Of a DNA stretch of 64,000 nt, positions 42,744 to 51,417 are shown piece by piece. The stretch covers positions 1 through 64,000 of the forward strand of contig JANQOF010000050.1 in assembly GCA_028279215.1 (NCBI GenBank), written 5' to 3'. The position numbers and the translations under genes are program-made. Numbering within the stretch: position 1 is the stretch's first letter; each line of letters opens with the position of its first letter. This DNA is from Pirellulales bacterium. GTDB taxonomy: Bacteria > Planctomycetota > Planctomycetia > Pirellulales > Lacipirellulaceae. The notes below the pieces were generated by a model, which was given only the letters and a program-made list of their open reading frames with translations, was not told the DNA's origin and made no database searches.

Positions 42744-43181
42744 CTACTTGCGTGTCGGGTCGCTGCGCATGGCTGTTGCCAGCTCCACAGTGATGCCGAT
42801 TTGCGTGATTTGCGCCTCGTGGCACGCGGCCAGCGTGTCGGCCACGTGTTGGAACGGGCAATTCGCGTCGCCATGCAACACTACTTCGACGTCGGGCGAC
42901 ACACGACGGGCCGCCGCAAGCTGCCCGACCAAACCCGCTCGGTCGGTTGCTACACCGTCGAGCTCGATGCGACCATCGGCAAACACGGTTACCGCCTTCG
43001 GTTCCTTTGGTTGGGCCGATTCGCCGGCGCTAGCCACCTGCGGCAGTTCGAGTTCGATGTTGCGCTCGAGTTCGGTGAACTTTGTTGCGACCATGAAGAA
43101 GATGATCAACAGGAACACGACGTCGATCATCGGCGTCAGGTTCAAATGGATCTGATCGTCTTGTGTGGTCTTCAGCGGCAT
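42744..43181 (-). CDS. exbD: ExbD-like energy-coupling protein
   Basis: 145 residues. One membrane helix near the N-terminus with the proton-carrying aspartate: LNLTPMIDVVFLLIIFFMVA, the classical ExbD/TolR motif. The rest is the periplasmic domain (ELELPQVASAGESAQ ... VTVFADGRIELDG ... VVLHGDANCPFQHVADTLAA). With ExbB it turns the proton gradient into motion of a partner protein. It lies 63 bases after exbB and 45 bases before the TonB-like/toroid gene, as one operon. Confidence 0.92.
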   Translation of the reverse strand: MPLKTTQDDQIHLNLTPMIDVVFLLIIFFMVATKFTELERNIELELPQVASAGESAQPKEPKAVTVFADGRIELDGVATDRAGLVGQLAAARRVSPDVEVVLHGDANCPFQHVADTLAACHEAQITQIGITVELATAMRSDPTRK

Positions 43182-43244
43182 GAGTTATGAGGAGGGCAAA
43201 CCTATGTTTGGGACCTGGCATCGTGTGCCACTCGCCATTTGCCA

Positions 43245-43931
43245 TTACGCCGCCTTCTTCCGGCTGCGGCTTTGGGTGGCTTCGGCCGAGATGAGGTTTA
43301 CCAGTCGTTGCCCGTGGTGGTCGATTTCCATCACCAGCGAATCGACGCGTCCCACGAAATACAGGTACAGGATGAGTGCTGGGATGGCGACGAACAGGCC
43401 AGCGGCAGTGGAGAGAAGAGCTTCGCTAATACCGCCAGCGAGGAGTTCAGGGCGCCCCATCGCGTCGCTACCGGCAATCGCGTTGAAGGCCTTCATCATG
43501 CCGCAAACCGTTCCCAACAATCCGAGCAGCGGGCATACGGTGGCGACACCGTTGATCACACGCAAATAGCGGCGAAGGACATTGGCATTGCGTTCACCCT
43601 CGTCGAGCACGGCCTGCTCAACTTCGACGGCCGGTTTGCCCCACTTTCGCAAGCCCGCGGCGAACACGCCAGCCATGTGGCTAGAGTCGTCGTCGCAAAA
43701 GTCGAGCGCATCGTTGCGATCCATCGAACCATCGGCAACTTGCGACAGCAAGCAGTGAATGAACGGTTTCGGCAACACCCGGTTTCGCCGTAGGCTCACG
43801 AGTCGTTCAAAGACCACCACGAGCATGATGAACGACGCCAGCACAATAGGCCACAGCGTCAATCCACCGGCAAGCGCCATGTCGAGCAGGCTTTGCGTTG
43901 GAATCTCAGCGGTCGTTTGCGTCGCTAACAT
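43245..43931 (-). CDS. exbB: ExbB/TolQ/MotA-like proton channel protein
   Basis: 228 residues with three membrane helices: LAGGLTLWPIVLASFIMLVV, VCPLLGLLGTVCGMM and LLSTAAGLFVAIPALILYLY. The family signature PLLGLLGTVxGM and the late AAGLFVAIPA are both present. A cytoplasmic part lies between helices 1 and 2 (WGKPAVEVEQAVLDEGERN). It forms the ring around ExbD that conducts protons. First gene of the exbB-exbD-toroid operon. Such planctomycete sets are often of unknown target. Confidence 0.92.
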   Translation of the reverse strand: MLATQTTAEIPTQSLLDMALAGGLTLWPIVLASFIMLVVVFERLVSLRRNRVLPKPFIHCLLSQVADGSMDRNDALDFCDDDSSHMAGVFAAGLRKWGKPAVEVEQAVLDEGERNANVLRRYLRVINGVATVCPLLGLLGTVCGMMKAFNAIAGSDAMGRPELLAGGISEALLSTAAGLFVAIPALILYLYFVGRVDSLVMEIDHHGQRLVNLISAEATQSRSRKKAA

Positions 43932-44022
43932 GCTTTCCCTTGCTACACAACGCTAGCCTCGACCAATACGGGCGAGGCTAGTGGGTGGTTGACTTGCCAA
44001 ACGGGATGCCGGCGTACGGCAA

Positions 44023-44631
44023 TCAGAATGCCGACCCGCCGCCCTCGTCGACGTTGCCCACCATGTGCAAATGGTTGTGGTCGATGTACACCACCTCACG
44101 CGCATCCTCGTCCACCAAGCGGTGCGGCAACGGCCAACCGATGTTTCGCACATCCTCGTAGTACACCGTGCACTTGTAATGAGCGTGGTGCTGCTGCGCG
44201 GGCCCAATTAGGGGGTAGACGCGCGGCGGATCCAAGTAGTCGGTGATCTTCTCTTTCACGATGCGGACATTGTTTCGATTACGTTCGTACAAGAACGGAT
44301 AATTCCCTTGCACGGGATTCGCTTTTTCCATCGCGACCATCACTTCGTCGTCGCTAGGAGGATCGAGAGCCACTGGTTGATTGCCCGAAGTTACCGGACC
44401 AAGAATGGGCACGCGGTCGTATCGTTCTTTCCTCCAGAACTCGTCTTCCTTCTTCTTCTGAAAGTAAGGACTCACTGGCACTGGAATCGATAGCATGCCC
44501 AAACTGGGGCCGAAGGTTTGCAGACCCCAAAAACAGCCACTGGTGGACAGAGATGTCATCGCGACGATCAAGCCCATAGCCATCGAGACGGCCTTCGAGT
44601 ACGGGCGGCTTGGGCGGGTGGTCCGGTCCAT
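44023..44631 (-). CDS. Putative lipoprotein, planctomycete-type
   Basis: 202 residues. Hydrophobic N-terminus ending in LSTSGC (C33), a slightly unusual lipobox, so membrane attachment by lipid is likely. The rest contains PVSPYFQKKKEDEFWRKERY, ALDPPSDDEVM and a histidine-rich end (AQQHHAHYKCTVYYED ... YIDHNHLHMVGN). No known domain. The histidines near the C-terminus could bind a metal. It is upstream of exbB, in the same direction, with 91 bases between. Confidence 0.7.
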   Translation of the reverse strand: MDRTTRPSRPYSKAVSMAMGLIVAMTSLSTSGCFWGLQTFGPSLGMLSIPVPVSPYFQKKKEDEFWRKERYDRVPILGPVTSGNQPVALDPPSDDEVMVAMEKANPVQGNYPFLYERNRNNVRIVKEKITDYLDPPRVYPLIGPAQQHHAHYKCTVYYEDVRNIGWPLPHRLVDEDAREVVYIDHNHLHMVGNVDEGGGSAF

Positions 44632-44843
44632 GGATCAACCTTTGAATGCGGAAGAGCGAGTAGTCGGGAGGAACAGTTCTATGATTCAACAACCACCAAT
44701 ATAGCGCTGGTGAGTCTCTGGAACTCTTATCGAGTTAATTTGGGCCGATCTTGCGGGTTCTTCCGATTTTGACGAAAAAACTTCGCGGTCCGCTAGCAGC
44801 GCCACGCGCTATTGAGGGCGTGCTAAACACGTTGGCCAACGAT

Positions 44844-44880
44844 GAAAAAAGCTCGGCCCCCTAAATCGAAGGCCGAGCTT
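44844..44880 (-). terminator. Rho-independent terminator of the BON-domain gene
   Basis: A 10-bp perfect stem (AAGCTCGGCC / GGCCGAGCTT) with a 12-base loop, followed on the minus strand by a T-run. It stands 31 bases past the stop of the BON-domain gene, so it ends that transcript before the lipoprotein gene. Confidence 0.9.
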
Positions 44881-44911
44881 GTTGGTTTGCGACGCTAGCA
44901 ACAACTCCTGC

Positions 44912-45772
44912 TTATTGCGTTTTGCAGTGGCTGAAGTCGAGCATCCACCAGCCGTCATCCCATTCCAGGCAGACCTTCCGCCATCCCAGAGGAACTTGTG
45001 GATAAGGATAGAACGGGCCGATGTACGGCCACGCTGTCGGCGAGTACTGCTTGGGATAAGTTAGCGCCGAGTAATTCGGGTAAGCCGCATAGCTAGGCCA
45101 AGCGTAGTTAGGCATGTGAGCATTGTCGTAGCTCACTCCGTAACCTCCACCACCGGGAACGTAACCCGCGGGTTGCGGTCCCATTCCCATGCCAGCTCCC
45201 ATACCGCCACCGCCGTATGAAGGCGAGCAATAGCTAGCAGGCATCGGACGACCCTGCTTGCCGGCGGTGCGGATTGCGTTCGCTTGGCGGCGTGACATCG
45301 GCCGTGGCATTTGCCGAGCGACCCGTTGCATGGGTACAGGCAAGGTTGCCTGTGCGGACCGCGTGGGCGGTGTGTTCAAAGCGGCCGGCTCGAACGGCGT
45401 GCTGGCTAAGTCGACCTGCCGGTTCCGAGCATCCGACTCGACCACCCCTTCGAATGCTGGCATAACCAGCGAGTCCTCTTCGCTTCGCACTTCCAGCCGG
45501 CAAATGACTTGGTCGACGCCTTCGACGCCGCGGGCAAGTTCAACGGCTGTTTGCTGTTGCTGCTTGTCGGTAACCGTACCGAGCAGCCAGGCAACTCCGT
45601 CCTGGTACTTCACGCCCAGTTCGTAGTTTGAGATTTGCCCGCTCTCTTGAATCGAGCTGGCGATGTGCTGCGCCATCGCAGTGTCCTCGGGCGATTGAGC
45701 CCGAGCGGCAGTGGTAGCCATCGCCGCCAGCATAGCGCAGGCGTATGCGAGATGGATCGAATGCCTTCCCAT
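44912..45772 (-). CDS. Secreted BON-domain protein
   Basis: 286 residues. Signal peptide (AYACAMLAAMATTAARAQ), then a BON domain (about 32-100): MAQHIASSIQESGQISNYEL, YQDGVAWLLGTVTDKQQQ, ELARGVEGVDQVICRLEV. BON domains bind membranes or other envelope proteins. The second half is a low-complexity, Gly/Pro/Tyr-rich tail (YGGGGMGAGMGMGPQPAGYV ... YPYPQVP), ending in a short conserved-looking block (CLEWDDGWWMLDFSHC). A very strong ribosome binding site (GGAGGGGGG) precedes the ATG. Followed by its own terminator, it is a single-gene unit. Confidence 0.85.
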   Translation of the reverse strand: MGRHSIHLAYACAMLAAMATTAARAQSPEDTAMAQHIASSIQESGQISNYELGVKYQDGVAWLLGTVTDKQQQQTAVELARGVEGVDQVICRLEVRSEEDSLVMPAFEGVVESDARNRQVDLASTPFEPAALNTPPTRSAQATLPVPMQRVARQMPRPMSRRQANAIRTAGKQGRPMPASYCSPSYGGGGMGAGMGMGPQPAGYVPGGGGYGVSYDNAHMPNYAWPSYAAYPNYSALTYPKQYSPTAWPYIGPFYPYPQVPLGWRKVCLEWDDGWWMLDFSHCKTQ

Positions 45773-46021
45773 TTTCCCCCCTCCTAGGTTTTGATGAGTT
45801 GGCCACGCCCAACAGGCGGTGGGTCAGCCAACTTCAGCCCGACAGTCTTCGCCGGGACTCGAGCATTGAACGATTGTCTGCCGATCGCGACGCAGTGAAT
45901 CGCAGCGCAGCCGGGGCGACGCTATAAACTTCGGCAGACGGTGTTAGCGAAGGGGAGCTTTTTTCCGGTTTTGCCGATCATTTCGCCGGCGACTAGCTAG
46001 CACCTGCGAATATGGCAGCTC

Positions 46022-46327
46022 TCAATCATTCGCGGCGATCGCCTGCAGCAGGCGATGTGGCTCCTCGGACGAACGCTCGAAGCAAATAACCACGGCCATC
46101 AGCCCCAGGGTACAGCCCGAGGCGGCCCAGAACGGCTGCTGGCACAAGAAGCCAACCGCCGCTAACACCCCCACAATCACCATGCTCACCGTTAGCAGGC
46201 AGTTGGTGCAGACAAAACAAAGCGGCCCCAATCGGCCGCGGCTGCAAACAGCCATCATGATGCCCAGCACGTGCACGGCAACCCAAAAGTGCGGAGGAAT
46301 CGAGCAAAGAAGGCAGCTTACATCCAT
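46022..46327 (-). CDS. Small membrane protein
   Basis: 101 residues from the ATG at 46327. It has three hydrophobic segments (FWVAVHVLGIMMAVC, CLLTVSMVIVGVLAAVGF, AASGCTLGLMAVVICF) and several cysteines in the loops, including CLLC and CFVCTNC. The cysteine pairs could bind a metal or form disulfides. No family recognised. The frame is open to 46375 but the extra part is proline-rich and lacks a ribosome binding site. Confidence 0.6.
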   Translation of the reverse strand: MDVSCLLCSIPPHFWVAVHVLGIMMAVCSRGRLGPLCFVCTNCLLTVSMVIVGVLAAVGFLCQQPFWAASGCTLGLMAVVICFERSSEEPHRLLQAIAAND

Positions 46328-47415
46328 GCGTGCAGCCCAAGAATCTGGCGGGGGGTGGGGGAGTGGTCGGCACAATAGTAATCGCCGGAAGTCGCGTCAA
46401 TTCCGCTTACAGCCGTTCAACCGCCACTACCGCAAATCTTTGCCGGCTGGGAAGTTCGGGCACGGAGCTTGCTCATATGTTCACCTAGCGCCTGGATGTG
46501 CGGCCCGTTGATGGTGCGCACCTAGGGGCAAATGAGCCGCAAGACTGGTCGCAAGTTGGGTCCGAATAAGGGGCTTGCCATGCGGCCAGGGCGGCGTGGC
46601 GGACCTTGTCGCGTGCGATCCACTGATGTCGTTTCGTGCCTCAGTCCATGGGGCATTCACAACCAATCGGAGCTGGTGTTTCCAAACCCAGAGGTGCAGG
46701 GACGATGGCCTGCGCGGGCCAAAAATGCCTATGCGTAGCGACCCCAACGAGGGCGGCAGTGAAGCGCTCGGTGGCCAACCAGGAAGAGCTGCGCTTTTGC
46801 ATCACCGGTGGCGCGATGAGGATGAGGAAGCTGAAGCGCGCTTTCGTGCGCGATGGCCAGCACACTCTTGAAACGCACGCCATCGCGGGCGATGGCGGTT
46901 GAGCGCGTGCTGCGCGGCCATAGCTCTGCGATGTGGCCCTCGCCTTGAGGGACTCAGGGACGAGGTGCGCTCCGAATCAACCCTCAGCGGTTTCACCAAA
47001 ATGGTGAAATCCTCTCCCCATTCTTGTGCGCTTCGCGCAAGTGACTGCGCACCAACAGCTTGCTAATGGCCCAGGTTGAACGGGCGACGGACGGAGCTGT
47101 TGTCATTCGTCTCGACAAAGCGGCTAAACCGTTGCCGCCAATCTACTTGCGGCTTGTCTTGGGGAGTTTCATTCAAAGGGTGAATCCATCGCGCCGGGGA
47201 GCGTTGCGTGTAGCAGCAAACTTGGCCGCGATGCCCCAACTTCCGGGGGTGAATCCACAACCCTGCGCTCCAAGCTCGGTTTTTGGTGGTTCGGCACATC
47301 CGTTGCTACGGCAGATGGCGGACTGTAAAGCGAGCGACCGACTGCCCCGCTCGCCATGGATTGTGCAGTGCGACCAGATGAGTCGCGCCGGGCTTCAGCA
47401 AGAGGTGAACAGACG
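46328..47415. other. Long non-coding stretch with hairpins
   Basis: Over 1 kb with no convincing gene; the open frames are short, Arg-rich shadows. Visible structures: an inverted repeat at 46878-46897 (CGCCATCG / CGATGGCG, 4-base loop) and one at 46991-47009 (TTTCACCA / TGGTGAAA, 3-base loop). Repeated phrases such as TTCACC..TGGTGAA and GTGAATCCA hint at old repeats. It could hide a decayed gene or an unannotated RNA. Confidence 0.5.
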
Positions 47416-47625
47416 ATGAAATACGGAAATCAAGACTTCGAATATGCGATTCAAGCCGAACTCACGGATGTAGTCGACTGCATTGATGAATACGCCGAGA
47501 GCAACCAACCGAAACACGCGCGTAAGCGTTCGGTCAAGGCACTTCGCAAACGTGGTCGCAAGCGGGGTGGCAGCCACCCAGGTTGCGGCATGGCCGGTCG
47601 GCGTAACCGCCAGTATAGCTGGTAG
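47416..47625 (+). CDS. Small basic planctomycete protein
   Basis: 69 residues: MKYGNQDFEYAIQAELTDVV followed by an acidic helix, then a strongly basic end (KHARKRSVKALRKRGRKRGG and GRRNRQYSW). AAGAGGTG lies 9 bases before the ATG. The basic tail suggests nucleic-acid binding. I recognise no named family. The frame is open upstream, but the codons before this ATG do not look like protein. Confidence 0.6.
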   Translation: MKYGNQDFEYAIQAELTDVVDCIDEYAESNQPKHARKRSVKALRKRGRKRGGSHPGCGMAGRRNRQYSW

Positions 47626-47738
47626 GCGTTGATAGACGCCAGCTTCGGGCCGAAGCCGTTCGCCCTCGGCCGCGTGGTCCTCGCAACTAAGGATCAATCG
47701 CGGCCGTGTATCTGAGCGAGGGCGTTGCGGTGGTTGGG

Positions 47739-49664
47739 TCACCGTCGACTTACCTGAGGCGCTCGCTTGAGAACTCGCTTCAGTTCGCTTTCCAGTTCGG
47801 AAACGTGAATGTTCCGATTGGCGACTTGCCCTTTATCGTCAACCAGTAGCATCAACGGCAGCGTCATCACTCCCAGTTCATTCGCCAAGCGACCGTCGAG
47901 TCCACCCTCGTCGTAGATGTGCTTCCAGGGCAATCGGTTCGACGCCAAATATTTCTTGGCCTCGTCGATCGAGCTGTCGAGATTCACGCCGATGATGTCG
48001 AACCCGCGGCGCGAGTATTCTCTGTGCAGCTCTTTGAGTTCTTCGATGTCATCCTTACAGGGCTCGCACCAGCTAGCCCAGTAGTGAATCAACACGTACT
48101 TTCGGCGGTAACCGCTCAAGTCGACTTTGCCGCCACCAATGGCGTTGCCGGCCAGAGGAAGCGTTTTGCCAATCGAGTCGAGCCGACGCAAAGCGCCCTT
48201 CGCTTTCTTACCCGCGTCGGTCGAGGGAAACTGCTTCACTAGCTTCATGTACCACTCGACTGCCTCGTCTTCTTCGCCAGCAAATTCCTGCTCCATGCCA
48301 AGCTGCAGCATCGCTTCGGAGGTATCGTTGAAGTTCGGGTAGGTCTTCGCGAAGTTCTCAAGCGATTCGAGCCAGCCGTCGCGGATCTTCGCGTAATCGG
48401 CCTTGGGATCAAACTGCGCCTTGATGTACTCCGCCCACAAACGGCGAAACTCGACGTGCGATTGCAACTCCTGCGACGCCTTCTCCCGCTTTAGTTGGGC
48501 GGCCAGGCGTTCGATGTCTTCAATCGCATCAAAATACTGAAGCGTTTGCACCGCAGCGCTCAGCATGTCGGCTTGTTGCCGTTGCCATTGTTCGCGATCG
48601 GCCCCGGCCGGACTGGCCTTGGCCAGTTTGCCAAGGATATCGACGCGCCGCTTGGTAACTTCGATTTGGCGCTCGTTGCCGCCACCCAACTGATCGTCGA
48701 GCTTCTCGAGCTGAGTCATCAGCGTTTGCATTTCCTCACTTGGCGCCGTTCCCCCCGCAACAGCCTGCGCGCCGCTCTCGGTCGGCACCGTAAATACGTT
48801 CGCGGTCGTGGCCGACTCGCCAACTTGGGGTAATCCTAGCAGCCGCCAGTTGTCGCCAACTTTCACCAGCGTGCCGAGGTAAACCTGCTCTGACTTGCCA
48901 CCATTGCTTACCAGCGCAGCGACGTTTTCGTAAACCATCACGTCTTTGGTCGATCCGCCACTGCCAGTAGGTACCATCGAAGGTCGACTGGCGCCAAAGT
49001 CTAGAAACTGGGTTGAGCCGCTCACCGCCTGTTGTGACTTGACGAATTGATTGAAGTTCTTTTCGGCGTCGCGTACTCCCTCGGTGAGCTGCTTTTCCAT
49101 CGGCTTCGATAACCCCAAAGCCTTCAACTCTCCGGATTTTGGCAACAAAGAGCCATAGAGTTCGGCGTCGCCTTTTTGGATTGCCTCAATGGCCACTTCG
49201 GCTGCTTCGTAGGGCGAGATCCGCTTCCAACCGTCGATCTTGCCGTTCTGGTTCTTGTCGGTTCCCCAGCGCGTGCCTGCCATATTCAGCCAGCGATATT
49301 CATCGGCTTTGCCGTTGAAGTCAGCATCGATGTCGCGGTACACCTCCAGCCCGTTCTTGAAGTAGCTCCATTGGTCGACCACGTTGTCGCCATTGGTATC
49401 GCTAAACCGACGCAACATTTGACCGTTACCATCAAGCACTACCCACGCGGTCCGCCCATCAATCTTGGCCGGTTGGATCTTGCAATTGGCCACTTCGGCG
49501 TCGGTTGGTTGATCGTAGTCAATGTTCGATTGAATCGGCTTGAGCCCCAATGCCTGTTTGGGAGTCGGAGTCGCCGCCGAGGCAACCGTTGCCCCGACAC
49601 TTAGGCAGGCGCAAAGTGTCGAAGTGGCAAGCGCGAACAGAGCAAACGGGCGACGATTGAGCAT
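47739..49664 (-). CDS. Exported TlpA-like thioredoxin protein with EF-hand-like repeats
   Basis: 641 residues. Signal peptide (LATSTLCACLSVGATVASA). Residues 80-160 hold calcium-loop-like repeats (DTNGDNVVDQWSY, DADFNGKADEYRW, DKNQNGKIDGWKR). The middle is helical, TPR-like, with long coiled stretches. The C-terminal 150 residues are a thioredoxin fold of the TlpA/ResA type: HYWASWCEPCKDDIEEL with the redox pair CxxC, then DIIGVNLDSSIDEAKKYL and LPLMLLVDDKGQV (cis-proline region). It probably keeps cysteines of exported proteins reduced. Start at 49664 with AAGGGGA upstream; 51 extra upstream codons are rejected. Confidence 0.88.
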   Translation of the reverse strand: MLNRRPFALFALATSTLCACLSVGATVASAATPTPKQALGLKPIQSNIDYDQPTDAEVANCKIQPAKIDGRTAWVVLDGNGQMLRRFSDTNGDNVVDQWSYFKNGLEVYRDIDADFNGKADEYRWLNMAGTRWGTDKNQNGKIDGWKRISPYEAAEVAIEAIQKGDAELYGSLLPKSGELKALGLSKPMEKQLTEGVRDAEKNFNQFVKSQQAVSGSTQFLDFGASRPSMVPTGSGGSTKDVMVYENVAALVSNGGKSEQVYLGTLVKVGDNWRLLGLPQVGESATTANVFTVPTESGAQAVAGGTAPSEEMQTLMTQLEKLDDQLGGGNERQIEVTKRRVDILGKLAKASPAGADREQWQRQQADMLSAAVQTLQYFDAIEDIERLAAQLKREKASQELQSHVEFRRLWAEYIKAQFDPKADYAKIRDGWLESLENFAKTYPNFNDTSEAMLQLGMEQEFAGEEDEAVEWYMKLVKQFPSTDAGKKAKGALRRLDSIGKTLPLAGNAIGGGKVDLSGYRRKYVLIHYWASWCEPCKDDIEELKELHREYSRRGFDIIGVNLDSSIDEAKKYLASNRLPWKHIYDEGGLDGRLANELGVMTLPLMLLVDDKGQVANRNIHVSELESELKRVLKRAPQVSRR

Positions 49665-49921
49665 CGTATTCCCCTTGTAGAGATCACTTTTTGATGTACA
49701 GGCAGGATGGCTGGCGGCGCACAGCCCAACAGCAATTGTTGCAGCCGCCCGCCGTCCAGGCGAGAAACCATATCGAACCTTGCCCCCGCCGACTAGGTCA
49801 GATGAATAGAGCGGCAAACCGGATTAACCCGAGTGTATCAAACGGGTGCCACAGGGCCCTTTGACAGCATCGGCTGGCGACCTAAAATTACGGACTTGCC
49901 ACCTTTTTCCGGGTGGTACGC

Positions 49922-49995
49922 GGGTGCGTAGCTCAGTTGGTTAGAGCGCAGCCCTGATAAGGCTGAGGTCCCAAGTTCGAGTCTTGGCGCACCCA
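49922..49995 (+). tRNA. tRNA-Ile (anticodon GAT)
   Basis: 74 nucleotides. Acceptor stem GGGTGCG / CGCACCC, D-arm AGCTCAGTTGGTTAGAGC, anticodon arm CAGCC-CTGATAA-GGCTG and T-arm AAGTTCGAGTCTT. Anticodon GAT (isoleucine). Discriminator A; CCA not encoded. Confidence 0.96.
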
Positions 49996-50074
49996 CTGTT
50001 GGTAGCCTCGGTAGCAAGCGGTTTGCATATGCATTGCTAGCAAGCGAACGCTGGCAACCGAGGTGACCCACCAT

Positions 50075-50147
50075 GGGGCCGTAGCTCAGTTGGGAGAGCG
50101 CTAGCTTTGCAAGCTAGATGTCGCCGGTTCGAGCCCGGCCGGCTCCA
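50075..50147 (+). tRNA. tRNA-Ala (anticodon TGC)
   Basis: 73 nucleotides. Acceptor stem GGGGCCG / CGGCTCC, anticodon arm CTAGC-TTTGCAA-GCTAG and T-arm GGTTCGAGCCC. Anticodon TGC (alanine). It follows tRNA-Ile by 79 bases. In most bacteria this pair lies inside the rRNA spacer, but no rRNA is present here. Confidence 0.96.
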
Positions 50148-50301
50148 CTTGTTCTATTCCTTCGGTAGGCCGGGCGGTTCGGGTTCCGGCCTTTGGTGTT
50201 GCAGCTTGGGCTTCTTCCATGCTGCCGATGTCAGCACAGTCTACAATGGACATCGCCAACCGGGCCGATTCACCAAACCAATGGGGTTCAACGTGGAATC
50301 A

Positions 50302-51417
50302 ATGCATCCCAATCCAAGCGGTGTTTGGACCACTTGGGCCGTCCTGATCGGAGCGAGTGGAACACTTGCAGCCGCAACGCCAATGCAGCATCACCTCACC
50401 AACGAGCAAGTCGTCGCCTTTGCCGGCTTGGCCATGGATGGCATCACGCGGGAGTTTCCCAACAAGCCGTCGAACGTGATGGTCGACATCGATTCGGTGA
50501 AGCGCCCTCGCGATCTTCATCCGACGTTCTACGGTTCGTTCGACTGGCACTCCTCGGTCCACGGGCACTGGCTGCTGGTTAGACTCTTGAAAATGTATCC
50601 CCATTCTCCAGCGGCGCCGGCGATGATGAAGCTGCTCGACGAACAGCTTACCGCCGAGAACCTCGCAGCCGAAGCCAGCTACTTCGACGTCAAGGAGAAT
50701 CGCAGTTTCGAGCGCATGTACGGCTGGGCCTGGACGTTACGGCTGGTAGCGGAGTTGCATACCTGGGAGCACGCGAAGGCCAAAGAGTGGGCGGCGAACC
50801 TCAAACCGCTGCAAACTCGAATCGTTGAGCTCATCAGAGGTTACTTGCCACGATTGACTTATCCGATACGCACTGGAGTACACCCCGATACCGCGTTCGC
50901 GCTGGCCCAAATCCTCGACTACGCCCGAACCGTTGGCGATAAGGACCTCGAACAACAGGGGATCGCGTACGCGCGTGCGAAATACATGGACGATCGAGAC
51001 TACCCGGCGCACTTTGAGCCCTCCGGAGAGGACTTCTTTTCGCCGGCGTGCAACGAGGCCGATCTTATGCGGCGAATTCTCTCGTCCGACGAGTTCGCCA
51101 AGTGGCTCGACCAATTCCTGCCGAGATTAGGCGACGAGACCTCCCAATCGGCGGGGCTATTGCAACCCGCGGTAGTTTCGGACGTCACCGATCCAAAAAT
51201 CGTCCACCTCGCGGGGCTCAACCTGTCTAGGGCTTGGACTCAAAACGGTGTGCTGACGGCGCTGCCGCCCGGCGACCCGCGACGCGACGCGCTGCAGAAG
51301 TCGGTCGATGCGCATACCAAAGCGGGCCTCGATTACGTCTTTAGCGGTAACTACGCTGGCGAGCATTGGTTGGCAACGTTCGCCGTATATCGGTTGACCG
51401 ACGTGGGATGCGAATGA
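50302..51417 (+). CDS. DUF2891-family protein
   Basis: 371 residues from the ATG at 50302; ATG at 50281 is also possible. A short hydrophobic N-terminus (WAVLIGASGTLAAA) suggests export. The body matches DUF2891: HPTFYGSFDWHSSVHGHWLLVRLL, FERMYGWAWTLRLVAELH, TGVHPDTAFALAQILDYA, FSPACNEADLM and GNYAGEHWLATFAVYRLTD. The fold is an alpha/alpha toroid-like array with conserved His and Trp residues; the biochemical role is unknown. Its stop codon overlaps the start of the next gene (ATGA), so the two are coupled. Confidence 0.85.
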   Translation: MHPNPSGVWTTWAVLIGASGTLAAATPMQHHLTNEQVVAFAGLAMDGITREFPNKPSNVMVDIDSVKRPRDLHPTFYGSFDWHSSVHGHWLLVRLLKMYPHSPAAPAMMKLLDEQLTAENLAAEASYFDVKENRSFERMYGWAWTLRLVAELHTWEHAKAKEWAANLKPLQTRIVELIRGYLPRLTYPIRTGVHPDTAFALAQILDYARTVGDKDLEQQGIAYARAKYMDDRDYPAHFEPSGEDFFSPACNEADLMRRILSSDEFAKWLDQFLPRLGDETSQSAGLLQPAVVSDVTDPKIVHLAGLNLSRAWTQNGVLTALPPGDPRRDALQKSVDAHTKAGLDYVFSGNYAGEHWLATFAVYRLTDVGCE

